Shown: positions 32,403 to 45,828, counted from the first letter of the stretch. The stretch is 64,000 nt of DNA from Neolentinus lepideus HHB14362 ss-1 (GCA_001632425.1 KV425585.1:184013-248012); one strand, 5' to 3'. The notes: generated by a model from the sequence alone, not told the origin. Numbers and translations are program-made.

Positions 32403-33677
32403 ATCGTCGATTCTCTTTGCGTAATGTTATTATTGTACACGAGTATTTATAATTATATATGTAATAATCTTCTGTCTATTCACGGCACTTCACACGGGTA
32501 TTTGAGCAGTGAACTTAACATCCTTCACTTCATGCTAGGCTGCCGTACGCGACCTTTCTGGAGGCCATTCACCAGATCACTGTCAAATAGTGCTTCTGCT
32601 AAGCCCATCCCAAGTAAAAGAGGTGAGCTAATGTCCCCGGTCTGATGGGCTCGCTCTCACTTGTGCAAGTGAAGTTGGGATAGAAACGCCCGAAGCTTTC
32701 CTGAAAGCAATTGGCCGCTCGTCTGACACCAAGCTGTCCTCCTTGTCAGAATCGCTTGCAGAATGGAATAGCTTTTGGCAGCTCCGAGGGTCAGAGATGA
32801 AGCAGGCTAGCGTACCTGTGAGAGACCGCAGGTGAGCTCACGATTGCCGCATACGGTTTCAAGGGACATAGTGCTGGTGTCACATACTGTGCCAATCTTT
32901 GACTCATTTGATTGCTGGCCCTTGTTCTAAGCTGTAGCTGTCGCCCACGACTTTTCCTTGCAGGGAGCTTGCTGAGGCATGAGCTCTATGTGATATCTTT
33001 CTCGTTTGCACTAAAACTTTATTCTGTCTGTTGACTTGCTACAGCGGACAGGGTCGGAGTTGTACCTATTGTAAACTGCCGCCCGCTCATATCGCTTGTC
33101 CAAAAAAAAAACTTTACTCTTCTCGGATTCCATTGACTCTTTATCGCAGATATATACTATGGTCAATGGAGAAATACCGTCTAGGCTGGGCCATCAAAGA
33201 TTTCGCCCATGAGCCCAAGCCGAGAAAGCAGATACGTGGGTGAGTACTTGTCAAAGTCTGTACGGGATAGAGCAAGGATTTTTTGAAGCTCTTCTTGCTA
33301 AACCGTCAAACCTCGGCTTTTTTTTAATCCCGTGTAATATTTAATTATTCTATGTTTGCAGGCGCGGTCCATCGGTTCAATTCGGTAAGAGGATTAGGTC
33401 AAGGAGAGATCGGTGAACATATACTTCGAAGTGATCAAGTCTTCCCTTTATGACTGTGCTGCGAGAGCGTGTGGGTAAGGGTGTGCTGGAAATTCCCTCT
33501 ACATAGAGGGCGAGTTGTGTCCGCGGAGTTTAGATAGAAAAGTTCTATACAGACCGTCCGATATAATCCTAATACTCTCTATAAACGTTAGAATGGCCAC
33601 CGACACAGTAACCAAACGGTAGTATATATGTCTGCGCTGCAGTTATACCTATGACTAGTGACCGGAGGAAGTATGTC
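32403..33677. other. Intergenic between repeat element and MON1, no gene seen
   Basis: About 1.3 kb, partly AT-rich, with homopolymer runs (A9 near 33100, T8 near 33320). No credible reading frame or RNA gene. It may contain remnants of repeat sequence. The right-hand end should include the MON1 3' UTR. Confidence 0.4.
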
Positions 33678-36191
33678 TCAAAAGATAGGTGCATTAGTCA
33701 AAAACAGTCGCCCTTCTTCCTTCTTTACCCATCGTGCCACTGCATTCGCGGCACCCACGACTGCGCTCTTGGGTAGTCTTGATGAGAGCGCGACATACAG
33801 CTCGAAAGGCTGGGTGATCTAGCGAAGGCGAAGAGCGTCACCACGTCAGCAACAAGACTGACAGCATGGTAGAGAATGTCCACTTGCCCAACCCATGACG
33901 CACTCCTTCTCAGTCTTGATGTACTGTAACTTCAAACTGCCGCCCTGACCTGACCTGGCATGGATAGCGTCATGGAGAATTTGATACAGCGTGATCAGTC
34001 TGTGCACACTCCTTAGCATTCGATATCAAGACAAATAATAACAAAGAAGATGACAGGACAACCGCGTAACCCACCTCTGCCGCTCCTTCGGGACATCATA
34101 CGGGTCCTCAAACACCGGTGTCGTGATCTGCACATGCGCACGCGACTTGTACACAAAATGCCGGAGACCGGGTATGCCCAGCTCTGAGACAGAGTAAACC
34201 GTCGAGCCGCCCCGGACAGCGGAAATAAGGGCGTCCAGCGCGCCGTCCGAGGTCATTTTCTGTCGCACAGGGGACTGTGAGCTACGAAGTAGGTAGGTGG
34301 AGGAACCACCTGACCTTAATCACAGAGTCGCACCATGTTCGTACAGTCTCAAAGTCGGGTCCAGCACTGATACACACCAGCCCTATGTCGACCTCCTTGC
34401 CCTCCTTCTCTTTGTCTAGTGCAGTTTCGCCTGTAGGTGTCACAGGCCGTTGTGGCCCCTCACTGGCGGCAGCGGGCATGGACACGCTTTGTGAGCCTTC
34501 TTCATTTGCTTCTTCTACTGGTGTCGATGTCTCCGGATGTTCAGCGCCTTGGCCTTTCTTACCCACAGCGTCCTCTTCGCCCTGTTCTCTGACCAAGAAA
34601 TTCACATAGGCATTCACAAACCCGTTTGGGTTGAACTTCGGCAAGCAGATTGGTAGCCAGGACACAGCTGCAGGGGATGTCAGGATGGAGGGCGCGTAGA
34701 TCATGTTGATCAGCAGGTGGAGGTCTGCATGGAAGGCTAGTCAACAACAGCGAAAAGATGATAAGATGCGGGTGCCAACCAGCTGGGTGAATTGAATGCT
34801 TCTTTGGTCGAACAAGGGTCACGACATGACCATTTGCCACCAAAATCACGTATAGCATATCCTGCAAAGTGGAAAGTGAGAATCAAAAACATGGGTGGGT
34901 GAATACATGCGTACTTTGGTCTTGGCTGAAGGTACCAGAGCATCTGCAAGTCGTGCACGCAATCCTGCATCCAGTTTGAGACAGTGAAGAGATGATGTTG
35001 ATAGAGCCAGGTCCCATTCGAGCCTTTGCAGGAGAGAATTTAAAATGTTCTCAGCACCTACGACCCAGAGTCAATATGCCGAACGAGACACGGGCCCGAG
35101 AGAAGCCTGCCTCCAAGCAATCGCCCCAGATCGGAGTTCCGCCTGCGCTCAAACATCTTTCGAAGATGGCTCGCAGTCACCACGCTCAGAATCTGCATAT
35201 GCAGATATTCAAGATGGTTTCGTGTCTATTCTTCCAAGTCGCATAAGTGATCCATAATGATGAGGGTCGGGCACAGTAGAGTGAACTCACCACGCCCTCT
35301 GGCTCCCCCCAATTGGAGACACAGACATAATACAGCGGTGGTCGAAGTAAAAACGTGATGCGAGTCAGCCCAGCGTTGATACATCGTAATTTGTCGTTGT
35401 TGTCGTCGAGGAAGATGGATATGAGGACTTGGATGAGAGCGTACGCAGATGCTATGTCCTCCGAATCGGCGTTGTCTGGACGGCTTAGGGCAAGAGTCAG
35501 CCACAGAGGTAGAAAGCACGTCGATCTCAGACCTTGTGAAGACGGGCTTGCCCGCTTCGGTGAGGACAAAGTATTGACGAGGAGTGAAGGTGTCCACTGC
35601 TCAAGAATACAATATTAATCGGGTATATTTGGCAAGAGATAAGCTCGCACCTAGTTCATGAGGCAGTTCGTTCAAATTAACAGACTTAGACCTCTTCTTT
35701 GGCGGTCTCAATGTCAAGTCTGATCGCCAGATACACGGACTTCAGATCCTCTCACACCTGCCATTCCCAATCGTTCTCAAGTGTGGCGACTTACCAGCAG
35801 CGCTCTGACGATGGCTCAATGTTTGGCGTAAATGCTCCCGAAGGTTCTTCTTGGAGGTTTCATCCCCAGCAGGACTTGCTACCCTACCAATACCTATAGC
35901 ATCGCTCTCGTCGATGTCTGGTTCAGCATTCGCTTCGGATACTAGAATTCCTTCAGAATTGATGGCAGACGGAGCGCCGAACGAGGTTGCAGTGGATGCA
36001 ACAGCTGTGGGGGAAGTGGGGCGCGAGGACGAAGAGGGTGTGCCGCTACCGGAGGACTGGGAATATACTTGAAGGTTCGAGAGTGAATGGGTCGGACGAA
36101 GCGGCGGCGGCAGAACAAGGCGCGAGGGAGATGCCCCGGGAACGGGAGTACCAACGCCCGAAGACGTTCTTGAAAGTGGGGTCGCCGACAT
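33678..36191 (-). CDS. MON1: MON1, vacuolar fusion / Rab7-GEF subunit
   Basis: Mon1 with Ccz1 activates Rab7/Ypt7 on late endosomes and autophagosomes; it is built of three longin-like domains. The start at 36191 opens a disordered N-terminus (MSATPLSRTSSGVGTPVPGA). The first longin region begins TPRQYFVLTEAGKPVFTR, the family signature, followed by an exon with short helices. Further conserved blocks, in order, are SWLPICLPKFNPNGFVNAYV (the CLPKFN motif), LVCISAGPDFETVRTWCDSV, STVYSVSELGIPGLRHFVYK (the YSV..GIPxLRHFxYKS motif) and SLKLQYIKTEKECVMGW. The last exon is TQPFELYVALSSRLPKSAVV, ending KKEEGRLFLTNAPIF. At least eight introns. It starts head-to-head with the BTB gene. Secure family call. 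Confidence 0.93.
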
Positions 36192-36368
36192 GGCCGATGT
36201 GGCAGGAAAAGGAACGTCGCGTTATTTGTTCTTGTTGGACCGGCAGCCTCTCGTGTATAACGCCACACATCGACCATTCGTGCAACTGAGCGCCGAACAT
36301 ATGTCGCCTTAGCCTGCAAGCACCAGGCCACTGGATCCTGCCCGTCTGTCATCTATACTAACCGAATC
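36192..36368. promoter_or_regulatory. Head-to-head promoter region, MON1 / BTB protein
   Basis: 177 bp separates the two start codons, so the promoters are shared or overlapping. GC-mixed with no clear TATA box. Confidence 0.5.
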
Positions 36369-37518
36369 ATGGAGGTCCCTATTGACAAGCAAGGGGACCC
36401 GTGGTTCGATGATGGGAATATCGTCCTCCTCACTGACCCAGACGGCGTTGCTTTCAAGGTTCATCGGGGCGTCCTCTCCCGCCATTCCGAAATCTTTCAA
36501 TCTATGTTCCAAATACCCCAGCCGTCGGATATAACATCAATGGAGATGCTTCATGGATGCCAAGTCGTCAGGATGTACGACCTTCCTGTCGAGCTCTCCA
36601 GCCTCATTAAGGCACTTTATGACGGGGTGTGAGTCTACCCTGTGTATATGTACGTATGTTCTTTCCCTGATTGACAAACGACTGCTCTTTCTATTGTTCT
36701 CCCGCTCCATCGCTGCTCCTGAGGCCAGCACCTTCCAATATCGCAACGCAGACGACTTCTTCCACTTAGCTGGTATTCTGCGTCTCTCCACCAAATACTT
36801 TATCTCGCATCTGCGTCTGCAGGCCATCAGGCATTTGACTACTGTTTGGTCCTACACTCTACGTGGCCATGATGAGATGGTGGATAAAGCCTTATCATTG
36901 CCTTCCCTGCCGCATCCCACTATCCCACCTCCCGATGCCGACAGCACCGCAGACACTCCCATTGCCAAGATCAGCTATCCTTACGTTCATCCTCTTCATG
37001 TCGTCAACCTCGCCCGTGAAACGAACGTATCGGTCGTGCTCCCAAGCGCGTTCTACTTCCTCTCGCTCTACGATTTGCGCGACATCATCAAAGCTGATCA
37101 TCCCAAGCTCCAGCTCTCCCACCCCTCCAAACCTTCCTCGGAGCTCGGCCTCCACGACACCCGCCCGTACACACTCATGCACCAGCACCGCCTGAGTTCT
37201 ATCACTGATTTCATCTACAACTTCTGCGCCAATCATGGCTCGTCTCCGCAATGCGAGTACGATCATGAACCATGCGATCGTGGTTTCAAGAAGCTCACTA
37301 GTCTGCTCAGCCAGGCGTGGAGGATCCGAATTGGCCCGATGCACTTTGTTGTACAGGCTATCCTCGAATTGAAGGAGAATAATGCGGTCTGCAAGCCATG
37401 CCGCAAGGAGTTCAAGGCGAATGCTATGGCATTCAGGCAGAGGGACTGGGACGAACTGCCCTCCGTTATCGGGTTACCGAGTTGGGAAGAACTCGTTGCG
37501 TCGGACCTGCCATCATAA
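36369..37518 (+). CDS. BTB/POZ-domain protein, basidiomycete type
   Basis: A protein of about 350 residues with an N-terminal BTB fold. The start MEVPIDKQGDPWFDDGNIVL is followed by AFKVHRGVLSRHSEIFQSMF, the usual BTB core (FKVHRxxLxxxSxxFxxMF), then CQVVRMYDLPVELSSLIKAL. One intron (donor GTGAGT near 36630, acceptor near 36728) joins DGV to TFQYRNADDFFHLAGILRLS and TKYFISHLRLQAIRHL. The C-terminal part, LSSITDFIYNFCANHGSSPQ, has several Cys (CEYDHEPCDR, VCKPCRKEF) and is typical of the large, functionally uncharacterised Agaricomycete BTB family. BTB domains mediate dimerisation or Cul3 binding; no partner can be inferred here. Confidence 0.9.
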
Positions 37519-37694
37519 TCTTTTTTGTCGCGTGGATTCTTCCATTTCTTCTTTTTCAGATTGGTACTTGATGGAGGCTTGCTTGACGCATGTATATCCT
37601 TTATTTTTCATACAAGAGACTCTGGGCTACGGTACCAAACCATTGTAAGATCTCTGCGCAAGAACCCCTCCCGGGCTTGGAGTTAAGCGAGGTG

Positions 37695-39337
37695 CTACAA
37701 CTGCTTACCCTGCACCCACACCGCAGTTCGATTGCGAGTATCCCCTATGCACCACCATTTCTCTAGCACGCCCAGGTCGATCTTTTTATCACCATCCTCA
37801 ACTTCACCAAAGAAATCAATAGCTCCGACGCCGTATCCATTTGCTGGATCGAAGACTTTGACTGTGTAGATGTCCTTAGGACAGCTAAAATGGTAGAAAA
37901 ACACCTTGGCTTACTTTGTTGCGCGTCAAATGGCGCACCGACTGTAAACACTCCGCCCTGCAGACCTAACGCCTCTGCGCCACCCCTGGTACTCAAATAC
38001 AGTGTCTGTGTCCAGTCGACCGTGCGAGTCGTAGGCTCAGACTTGTCCACATCATCGGGCCATGGTGTGCCGCGCTCAGCGAGCTCATGTGCATCGATCC
38101 ATCGCGTCTTGGCAAAACCTGCTTTCATTTTTGATGTCACTACGGCTTGACGCATCGCATGCATGATGTCGACCGTATACCCGCCAGCGATATCTGACCC
38201 GAGACCCACTTTCATGTGAGACATGATAGCTGAGGCTAGTTCGAAGGGCTTCTCAGAGAAATACGCGTTGGAGAGCGGACAGTGAGCGACAGACATTCCG
38301 GTGCTCGCCAAAAGCTGCAGTTTAAGCGGTCCGATGAAGGTGCAATGCGCAAGGACTGTGCGAGGCGTTAGGAGATTGCTCTAAGTAACATCATCTTAGC
38401 CAAACGGCCACAAGACGCAATATGGCAACCGACCGTTGCGAATATCTTCGTATCTTCCACACCCCTTTCGCGCTTGACCCACTCAACCTGATCATACGCT
38501 TCGGCTATATGGCTCTGAATCATGACATTCTCCTCTTGTGCGAGCTGCCCGAGACCCGCAAGTAGTTCATTGGTGCAAGTCGGGACAAAACGGGGTGTGA
38601 CGACCGGCTGCACTAGCTGCTCGTATGCAGGCAGATGACTAGTGAGACTTCGGCATCGGTGAACGAATGAACGGGCTGATGTTAGGGCCGACTGCGTTGA
38701 GGCCTCCCGATAGGTAGGCCGAGAGGATATATCCATGGAAAGCTTCCCGACGAAAGCTCGTATACCCGCTGCTTGCATGACCTCCGCTAGGACCAAGCTG
38801 CAAGTATCCGTCAATAATAAGGGCACAACAGAATATCGTAGGAAGCTTTGTGAGCTTACTTCGTTTCTTCCTTGATAGTACCAAATAATAGAACTGCCCC
38901 AGTCCCGCAATCAATAAGCCTCTGGGCTAGCTTGCTATAGACCTCCTTTGCGAGGCCCAGATCGGCGTCCAGTTTCTCTTCTGCTTTGTACGCATATTCG
39001 TCTAACCATTGCATCAAGGGCAGATGAAGGCCAGTTCCTTAATGGAATTGGGGTGCATGAAGGTGTAGGTCGCAGAAAGTCGGGAGAAGAAAGCTGCCAC
39101 TTGGGATGATTATTAGCTCTTCAGCATCCCCTTTGCTGCGTAGGATTTGAGCTGATTCTTCGGAATGGAAAGGGCCTATATGAGTTATGAATCCTTCCTG
39201 GTTCACAGCTGAAACGCCTTGTCAGTGAATGGAATATTAGCAGGATAGTAAGCTTCCGACGTACCTAGGAGATGATCCTCGAGGAATGCCACATCTCGTA
39301 CACTGGGACAGTGCACGAATGTACCTCGGAGTAACAT
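37695..39337 (-). CDS. Guanine deaminase
   Basis: Zinc amidohydrolase converting guanine to xanthine in purine salvage. The start at 39337 gives MLLRGTFVHCPSVRDVAFLE; an alternative upstream ATG lies at 39397. The metal/substrate motifs are in order: CDLHLHAPQF (HxH and the family APQ), VQPVVTPRFVPTCTNELLAG, VMIQSHIAEAYDQVEWVKRE (the SHxxE motif), TPRTVLAHCTFIGPLKLQLL (AHC), SVAHCPLSNAYF and VGLGSDIAGGYTVDIMHAMR (metal-binding Asp in SDIAGG). Near the end, LSTRGGAEALGLQGGVFTVG and the C-terminus FGEVEDGDKKIDLGVLEKWW, then NRTAVWVQGKQL. About eight short introns. All catalytic residues are present. Secure. Confidence 0.93.
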
Positions 39338-40103
39338 AACTGCAGGACAAGGACTCCTAAGGAATACAAAGATATGTGCGTATCGGTGATCCGTCATGTT
39401 GCTCTATTTCAGCTAGGGTGTACGTAGTTGACAGGGCTGTCAAGCTCCGAATGGAATAGATTCAAGGCGACATCCGGGCGCCACAATAATAGCTGCCCGA
39501 CTTCTTCCATCCAGCATAAACTTGCTAGCGACATCTCCTCAACGAGAGCGAGTAGGTGAGCAACTTGCCTTTGCGGTAGCTCCTGAAAGCTCTGCATCAC
39601 TGCGGCAGCTAAAAAGGCGCAAGCATTCCCATTTGCTTAATATTCTTGCTCAATTAGGATGCACTTCGAGAATGCTCTCAATTCCTGTATCTTACCTCGA
39701 GTAGCCTCTTGCTTGAACATGTTACACGACTTCCGAGGTCACATAACCGGACAAACCACCTGTACTAGAGCGTCAAATCTTATCGACGAAACACTGTTGT
39801 AATTTGGGTGCCCACTAGAGTAGAAAGTCCATAACTAAGTTCTCGAGCTCCGGCGGTCTTATATACCACTCGAGAGTCAATCGTGAGTGTGAGAGCTTCT
39901 TGAGCAAGGCGGTATATAGAGCATGTATTCAACACAGAAGACAAAGCAGAACGAGCACATGATCAACGCGCCTCCAAGGCTGTGCAAGAAGCATTCCCAA
40001 AGCAGATTTTTGGGCGATTCGAACATCTAAGCAAACTGATCCAGCACAGGCTTCGTCCTTGCTCCTTTCGCTCTCTGCACACTGAGGAACTCGAGCATTC
40101 GCG
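39338..40103. promoter_or_regulatory. Divergent intergenic region, guanine deaminase / EMC8
   Basis: About 770 bp between divergent genes. Small overlapping open frames near 39.4-39.7 kb on both strands have no family resemblance. Confidence 0.4.
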
Positions 40104-40890
40104 ATGGTTGCTTACACCGTTTCTCACCAAGCCTACTTGAAGATGATTCTTCACAGCGCGAAGCACCCTCATAAGCTTGTAAATGGAGTATTACTCGGGA
40201 AGAAAGATGAGACAGGACGAGTTAGCATCGATGATGCCGTGCCTCTCCTACACAATTGGACAAGCCTCAGTCCTATGATGGAAATCGGTCTTGATCTTGT
40301 AAGAGCATTCACTCTGAAATTCAAGTACGCCATCGAATCAATATAAGTCAAGGCTGGCAACTATGCAGCATCCAAAGGGCAGCAGCTTGTGGGCTACTAC
40401 CAGGCATGCGAGCGGGTAGACGAAGTTTCACTAGCCCCTGTTGGCGAGAAGATGGCTAACAGGATCCGAGAGTCTTTCCCTGATGCCGTTGCTTTGGTGG
40501 TGAGTATGTACGGTAACATGTGAAAACAACCATCTCAAAAGTTTTCTGGTCCCTAGATCAACGGACAGCAGGTTGGCTCCGGGTCCTCTGCCTTGGTGGT
40601 ATGTGGTCATTTTCATATTAGAATCTACTCGAGCTAAGGAATGCGAATATTTGCCATGATAGCCCTTCACACCTGCCTCAGCGACATTGTGGCGACCTGT
40701 CTCATCTTCTCCTGTGCCGTTCACCTCAGGGTCTTCGTTTTCTCTAGCATCGGATGCTTCGCCTTCCCATGCTCTTGCGCTCATCCGGGAGGCACGTCTA
40801 CATGAGAAATTCGGCGACTTCGACGATCACTTGGAGGATGTCAGCATCGATTGGCTGAGAAACGATGCGGTCAGGGACTCCAGCACGTGA
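40104..40890 (+). CDS. ER membrane complex subunit 8/9 homologue
   Basis: EMC8/9 (UPF0172) is a cytosolic MPN-like subunit of the ER membrane protein insertase. The start MVAYTVSHQAYLKMILHSAK and then HKLVNGVLLGKKDET match the family opening. After the first intron (acceptor TCAAG) comes GNYAASKGQQLVGYYQACER, followed by LAPVGEKMANRIRESFPDAV. Later exons give FTPASATLWRPV-like and LIREARLHEKFGDFDDHLED, ending VRDSST at 40890. The family's G-YYQANER block is conserved as LVGYYQACERVD. The catalytic JAMM metal motif is absent, as in all EMC8/9 proteins. Four or five exons, about 195 residues. The first acceptor was chosen because it gives an ungapped match. Confidence 0.9.
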
Positions 40891-41510
40891 AGCATAATAC
40901 CCATGACTTGCTAGTATCATCTTGTCCCGGACCAACAAGTATTCGTCTCAGAGATTCGTGACTCAGATTGACATCAGTGTGTCGCGTATCGTACTAGCCA
41001 TCTTTACTGGACTAGCATGTACATAGCCACAAAATCCTCGTGTGCTATAGAAAGAAGTTGGAAAGAAGTGGAAAATCTCTGTATTACTTTGAGCGACAAG
41101 CCTCAGGAATCTACTTTATTATCTCCACTACCTAAAACTACCTAAACAATTGTTTCTCTGCGGTTTGCCTGCATCCTACTATCTTGCCACTCTATGCACA
41201 TACATACGTAATATAAGCCACGATATATAATGCGAGGAACATTGGTTGCTACACGGACCACTAGTGCATATATAGCCCGCATCTGTCTATTTCAGAAGCC
41301 AGATGAAAATTTGGGTCGCATTTAAAATACTCTGCCCTGCGCGCAGATGCGCAGACGCTTTCGAGTGCCGTAAACGGCGTGGAAGTCTTCCCTACAATTG
41401 TCGCTTCCCCGCATCATCTTGACCGGAAACTCGTACGATGCCAGCGCACACGGTTCTACACTCCCACCTCTAAATCAAATCCCGGTTATCTGGCTAACTC
41501 ACTCCAAGCC
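40891..41510. other. Intergenic, no gene seen
   Basis: About 620 bp of 3' UTR and upstream sequence. AT-rich in the middle, with a TATA-like ATATATAATG near 41225. No credible frame. Confidence 0.4.
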
Positions 41511-42448
<938 letters not shown>

Positions 42449-42854
42449 GCGTCCTTCGGGCTGTGTCTTCGTCCTACCCTCGAACTTCTGTGGAGGATCC
42501 GAAATTTGGTTTGCCAAGTAACCCTCACGCTAAATGGACATGTCCAGCCGACGCTCTTACTGGATCGAGTTTTGAATGTGATACGTACTCGAAATCAGAG
42601 ATTCTCTCAATCCAGGTACTGTGTACAAAATCACCTCGTATACAATTATACAGGGATAACTAAACTGCAATGCGGGGGTGTGATGGTGTTATATATGAAG
42701 CATGTTATGGATAGGATGTGGTATCGAGCATGAGATCTGGGCGTAGGGAATTGCCCACAACTTGCGCCTGACACTACAGACCTAATTAGCCTTCTCGACC
42801 GCGCGTTGTACCAAGGGTCCCTCACCTTCCTTTATAATGCGCCATAAATCTGGC

Positions 42855-43537
42855 TCACAGTCTCCTCTCTTCAGCAGTGTCCTTTGTCGATTTCACACTG
42901 TCATGTACCCGAACAATGGACTGGCTAATACTCCGCTGAGCGGCAGCAGCTTTCTCACCGGCGCTGAAGGCCACGCCAGCCAGTGTACTTTGCTTCTCCT
43001 CAGGGGCCCTCTCGTCAGGCAGTTTAGCTACCCCGGCCTCTGTGACCCTGCCGGGTAGCGCCCCGACTCCGTCAACGTGCTCGGATGGACGAGCACCATT
43101 GACTTCCGTGGAGGGTAGAGAAACGCCCCCGGGGGCATCAAGTCCCACTGATGTATGGACGTGCTTGTCAGAACACACGGCGACACGACATACCAACGAG
43201 CTACTCACGCAAATAGGTAGCGACACTATTTGGCAGGTACTGCTTCGTTGTGTCTACCGCGGATTGCAAAGTCGCACTCGCAATCTCTCCGGCGTTCCTC
43301 GCGGCCGACCACATCCTCCTGGTTCGGGAAGTACTCCATCGCACGACCGACCAACTCAGTTGCGTTAACCTGTGCGCTAGGGTCTTGATCCTCTTTTGTA
43401 ATCGGATAGGCACCTGGAATCTCCAGATTTGGGGTAGAGTATGGATTGGGATTGACAGACGCGGTGTTCAAGATTGTGTTAGTTGCCCAGTCGTGGGCTG
43501 GAGTTCCGGGCTGAACGTCAAGTTTGGGAGTAGACAT
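42855..43537 (-). CDS. Unrecognised small basidiomycete protein
   Basis: A protein of about 200 residues with no named domain. The start MSTPKLDVQPGTPAHDWATN runs into PNLEIPGAYPITKEDQDPSA, then shifts frame to ARNAGEIASATLQSAVDTTK and QYLPNSVATYL, an amphipathic Ala/Thr/Gln helix. The shift requires a short intron or a sequencing error near 43310; donor GTTGGT with acceptor CAGGAG restores ATE-MWSAARNAG. A later segment LPSTEVNGARPSEHVDGVGA then LPGRVTEAGVAKLPDERAPE is the kind of repeat-like tail common in Agaricomycete genomes. Ends TAEERRL. The helix resembles lipid-droplet- or LEA-like amphipathic sequence, but this is only an impression. Confidence 0.55.
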
Positions 43538-43905
43538 GGCTGCCAGAAGGAATCAAGAAACAGGTGCAGACCTGGAGTGGGGTACTTTGACACCAGGCAT
43601 GTTGCTTTTGTAGGTGGAGTCCAGGAACATTATTTAAATGGGTGCGGGTAGGGTGTGGCAAATTCGACAGGTGACGTTTACTGTCCGAATTCGACTGTGG
43701 TTGGCTATAGCGGGAGTGACATCGGAAAGCAGTGTCGGCATCTTATCTGTACACGATAATAATCAAATTCGGGAACTGCTGGAATTGCAAAACGAGAGCG
43801 TAGTGCTACGACTGATACTAGTAATAAAGTATTGCGAGTCCCAAGATGAAGTCCTTCGTGGCTCGTGAGAATAAGTCAAGCGTCCAATGTCCCAGTGCGA
43901 ACTCC

Positions 43906-44452
43906 TCAAAGAAGGGAGCCAAGGGAGGCTTGGTTGCTGGGATTAATGGTGAACGATGGGGACTTGTTGCCGGAGTCACCAAACACTACCAAGGAATCGG
44001 TGAGTTGAGACCAAAAAAAGTCAGAAGCGCAAATACTTACACACGACGATGTAGTCATCGCGCTGAGGGAGGGTAGAGGGCACGGTGAAGTTGACAGTGC
44101 CGGCATTGATGGGGAAGTTTGCGGCCAGGGGGTGGGCTGTTGCAATGTTTATGTATGCTTAGAGTTTGTAGTATAAGAAGCACAGGGAACACATACCTAT
44201 GTCCAGGTTCTCGCTGTTGTTCTCGAGGTAACCCAACAGCAGGAGACCGGTGGAATTCTGCTTCTCCGCAGGGATGTTAGAGGTGTCCCAAGTGACGGTC
44301 TCGGTCGTGTTCGCGCTCCAGATGGCACCTTGCGTTGGGCTAGTGATGGTAGGGCTGAAAACAATGAGCTCGACGGGCTGGACGGGTGCTGCGACCACGG
44401 AGGAAGCAGCGACGAGGAGGGCGGTGAAGAGGGTGGTGAAGGAAGTCATCAT
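43906..44452 (-). CDS. Secreted Kre9/KNH-type protein, copy 1
   Basis: The start at 44452 gives a signal peptide MMTSFTTLFTALLVAASSVV with cleavage near AAP. The mature part has ELIVFSPTITSPTQGAIWSA, TETVTWDTSNIPAEKQ and GLLLLGYLENNSENLDI, the Ser/Thr-rich Kre9/KNH-type Ig-like repeat (ITSPxxGxxWxxGxxxxVTW). Next, across an intron, HPLAANFPINAGTVNFTVPS and LPQRDDYIVV, and after a last intron FGDSGNKSPSFTINPSNQAS. Ends SLGSLL. About 160 residues. In Agaricomycetes these are small secreted or GPI-anchored cell-wall proteins; no GPI signal is evident here. A paralogue lies 700 bp to the right. Confidence 0.85.
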
Positions 44453-45168
44453 CTTGGCTGGGATTATACTTGAGAGTATTGGAACGAGGAGTCGTGCGGC
44501 CCTTACGAAGAGGAAGGTGTAAAGAACGGAGGGGGTACGACGGGGTATGCGAGAGACGGAAGATGCAGTTCGGAAACAAGGAACAATTGTTTTATATGTT
44601 CGCGAAAGGTGAACCAAACTGCCGGTCCGCGCTTTGTGTGATCTGGGGTTCTTGTGCGTGGTCGCGCTGACAACGGTGTGTTAAATCCCATCATCCTTTG
44701 GAGCATCCGTTTTTTACGACACTTCGTCACCAGACCAGACCACTTTCACCAGCCCTGCCCGAGCACTGTGAATACGCCACACGCATGCTGCAGTACTTAT
44801 GAGGTGAGAGAAATGCCAGAATACATGCAAGGGCAAATGAGTTGCAACCGACGGGTATCGGAATAAGTGATTCTGAAGCTTCCCTGATCGCAAAAGGAAG
44901 TCGCGTGCCCCAATATGGAATCCCCGGTCGGTCGGCTCCGGAACTGTGGCTGGCGCAGTGTGGCCAACGGGTGGCGTCTGCACATCGAATACCTGTTACC
45001 CCGGTGCTTTGTACCAGATAAATCCACATTCAACTACTTTTGTCTTTATGTGATTCGCGAACGTTGACAAGTCAGAGGCGCCCGGTTGAAGAGGGACTCA
45101 AATATCCCATTATGCATTATGATCGTTCATTAGCTCTATACAAGGCGTGACGTCTGACAATGCCGCCG

Positions 45169-45828
45169 TCAATTGATAGTGAAGGTTGGGCTTCTGTTTC
45201 CCGAATCACCGAATACTAGAAGACAGCATAAACGATCACTCCAGACACGAGGCTGAAAACTGATTTACTTACGAACGACAATGTAATCGTTTCGAGGTTC
45301 GACCCTAGGGACTCGGAACTTGATATGGCCTTCGGATATATCAAAGCCGTCAGCGAGGGGATGATCTGACACGTCCCGGTCAGCCGACGTAGACGATGTA
45401 GGATCAGGTCACTCGCCCATGTCGAGATGCTCATCACCGCTACTATCTTCGATATATCCGAGGACTAATTTTCCTTTGGGGTTTGTGACATGCTGGGGCA
45501 TGTCGGACGTATCCCTAAGGGCATAGGAACAGTTGAAGGCACATGAACGTCGCCACTAGGATATGGTTCAAACTCACCAAGTAGCTTCAGCATTATCTTC
45601 AACAACCCAAACTGTGGAAGCCTGTGGATTGGTAATTCTGGGATCATAGACGTCTCTAACGGTCGAGTTCCAGCGATCTCCAGCCATAGTTTGATTGAGG
45701 TCCCTCGCGAACACTAGTGTGTTGGCTATAGCCATACCCGGTGGCCAAGGAGATCCTAGAGCAATGTTGCCTTGACTTGTGGTGACGCAATAAAGAAGCG
45801 TAAAGAAGAGTGCCTGGGAGTAGAGCAT
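45169..45828 (-). CDS. Secreted Kre9/KNH-type protein, copy 2
   Basis: The start at 45828 gives a signal peptide MLYSQALFFTLLYCVTTSQG. The mature region has VYDPRITNPQASTVWVVEDN, AEATW-DTSDMPQHVTNPKG and KLVLGYIEDSSGDEHLDMG, aligning block by block with copy 1 (ITSPTQGAIWSANTT, VTWDTSNIP, LLLLGYLENN). Then HPLADGFDISEGHIKFRVP and EPRNDYIVV, and after a last intron (GTAAGT...TTCTAG) FGDSGNRSPTFTIN and stop at 45169. Intron positions match copy 1, so the pair arose by duplication. An insertion after the signal peptide lengthens the N-terminus relative to copy 1. Confidence 0.8.
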
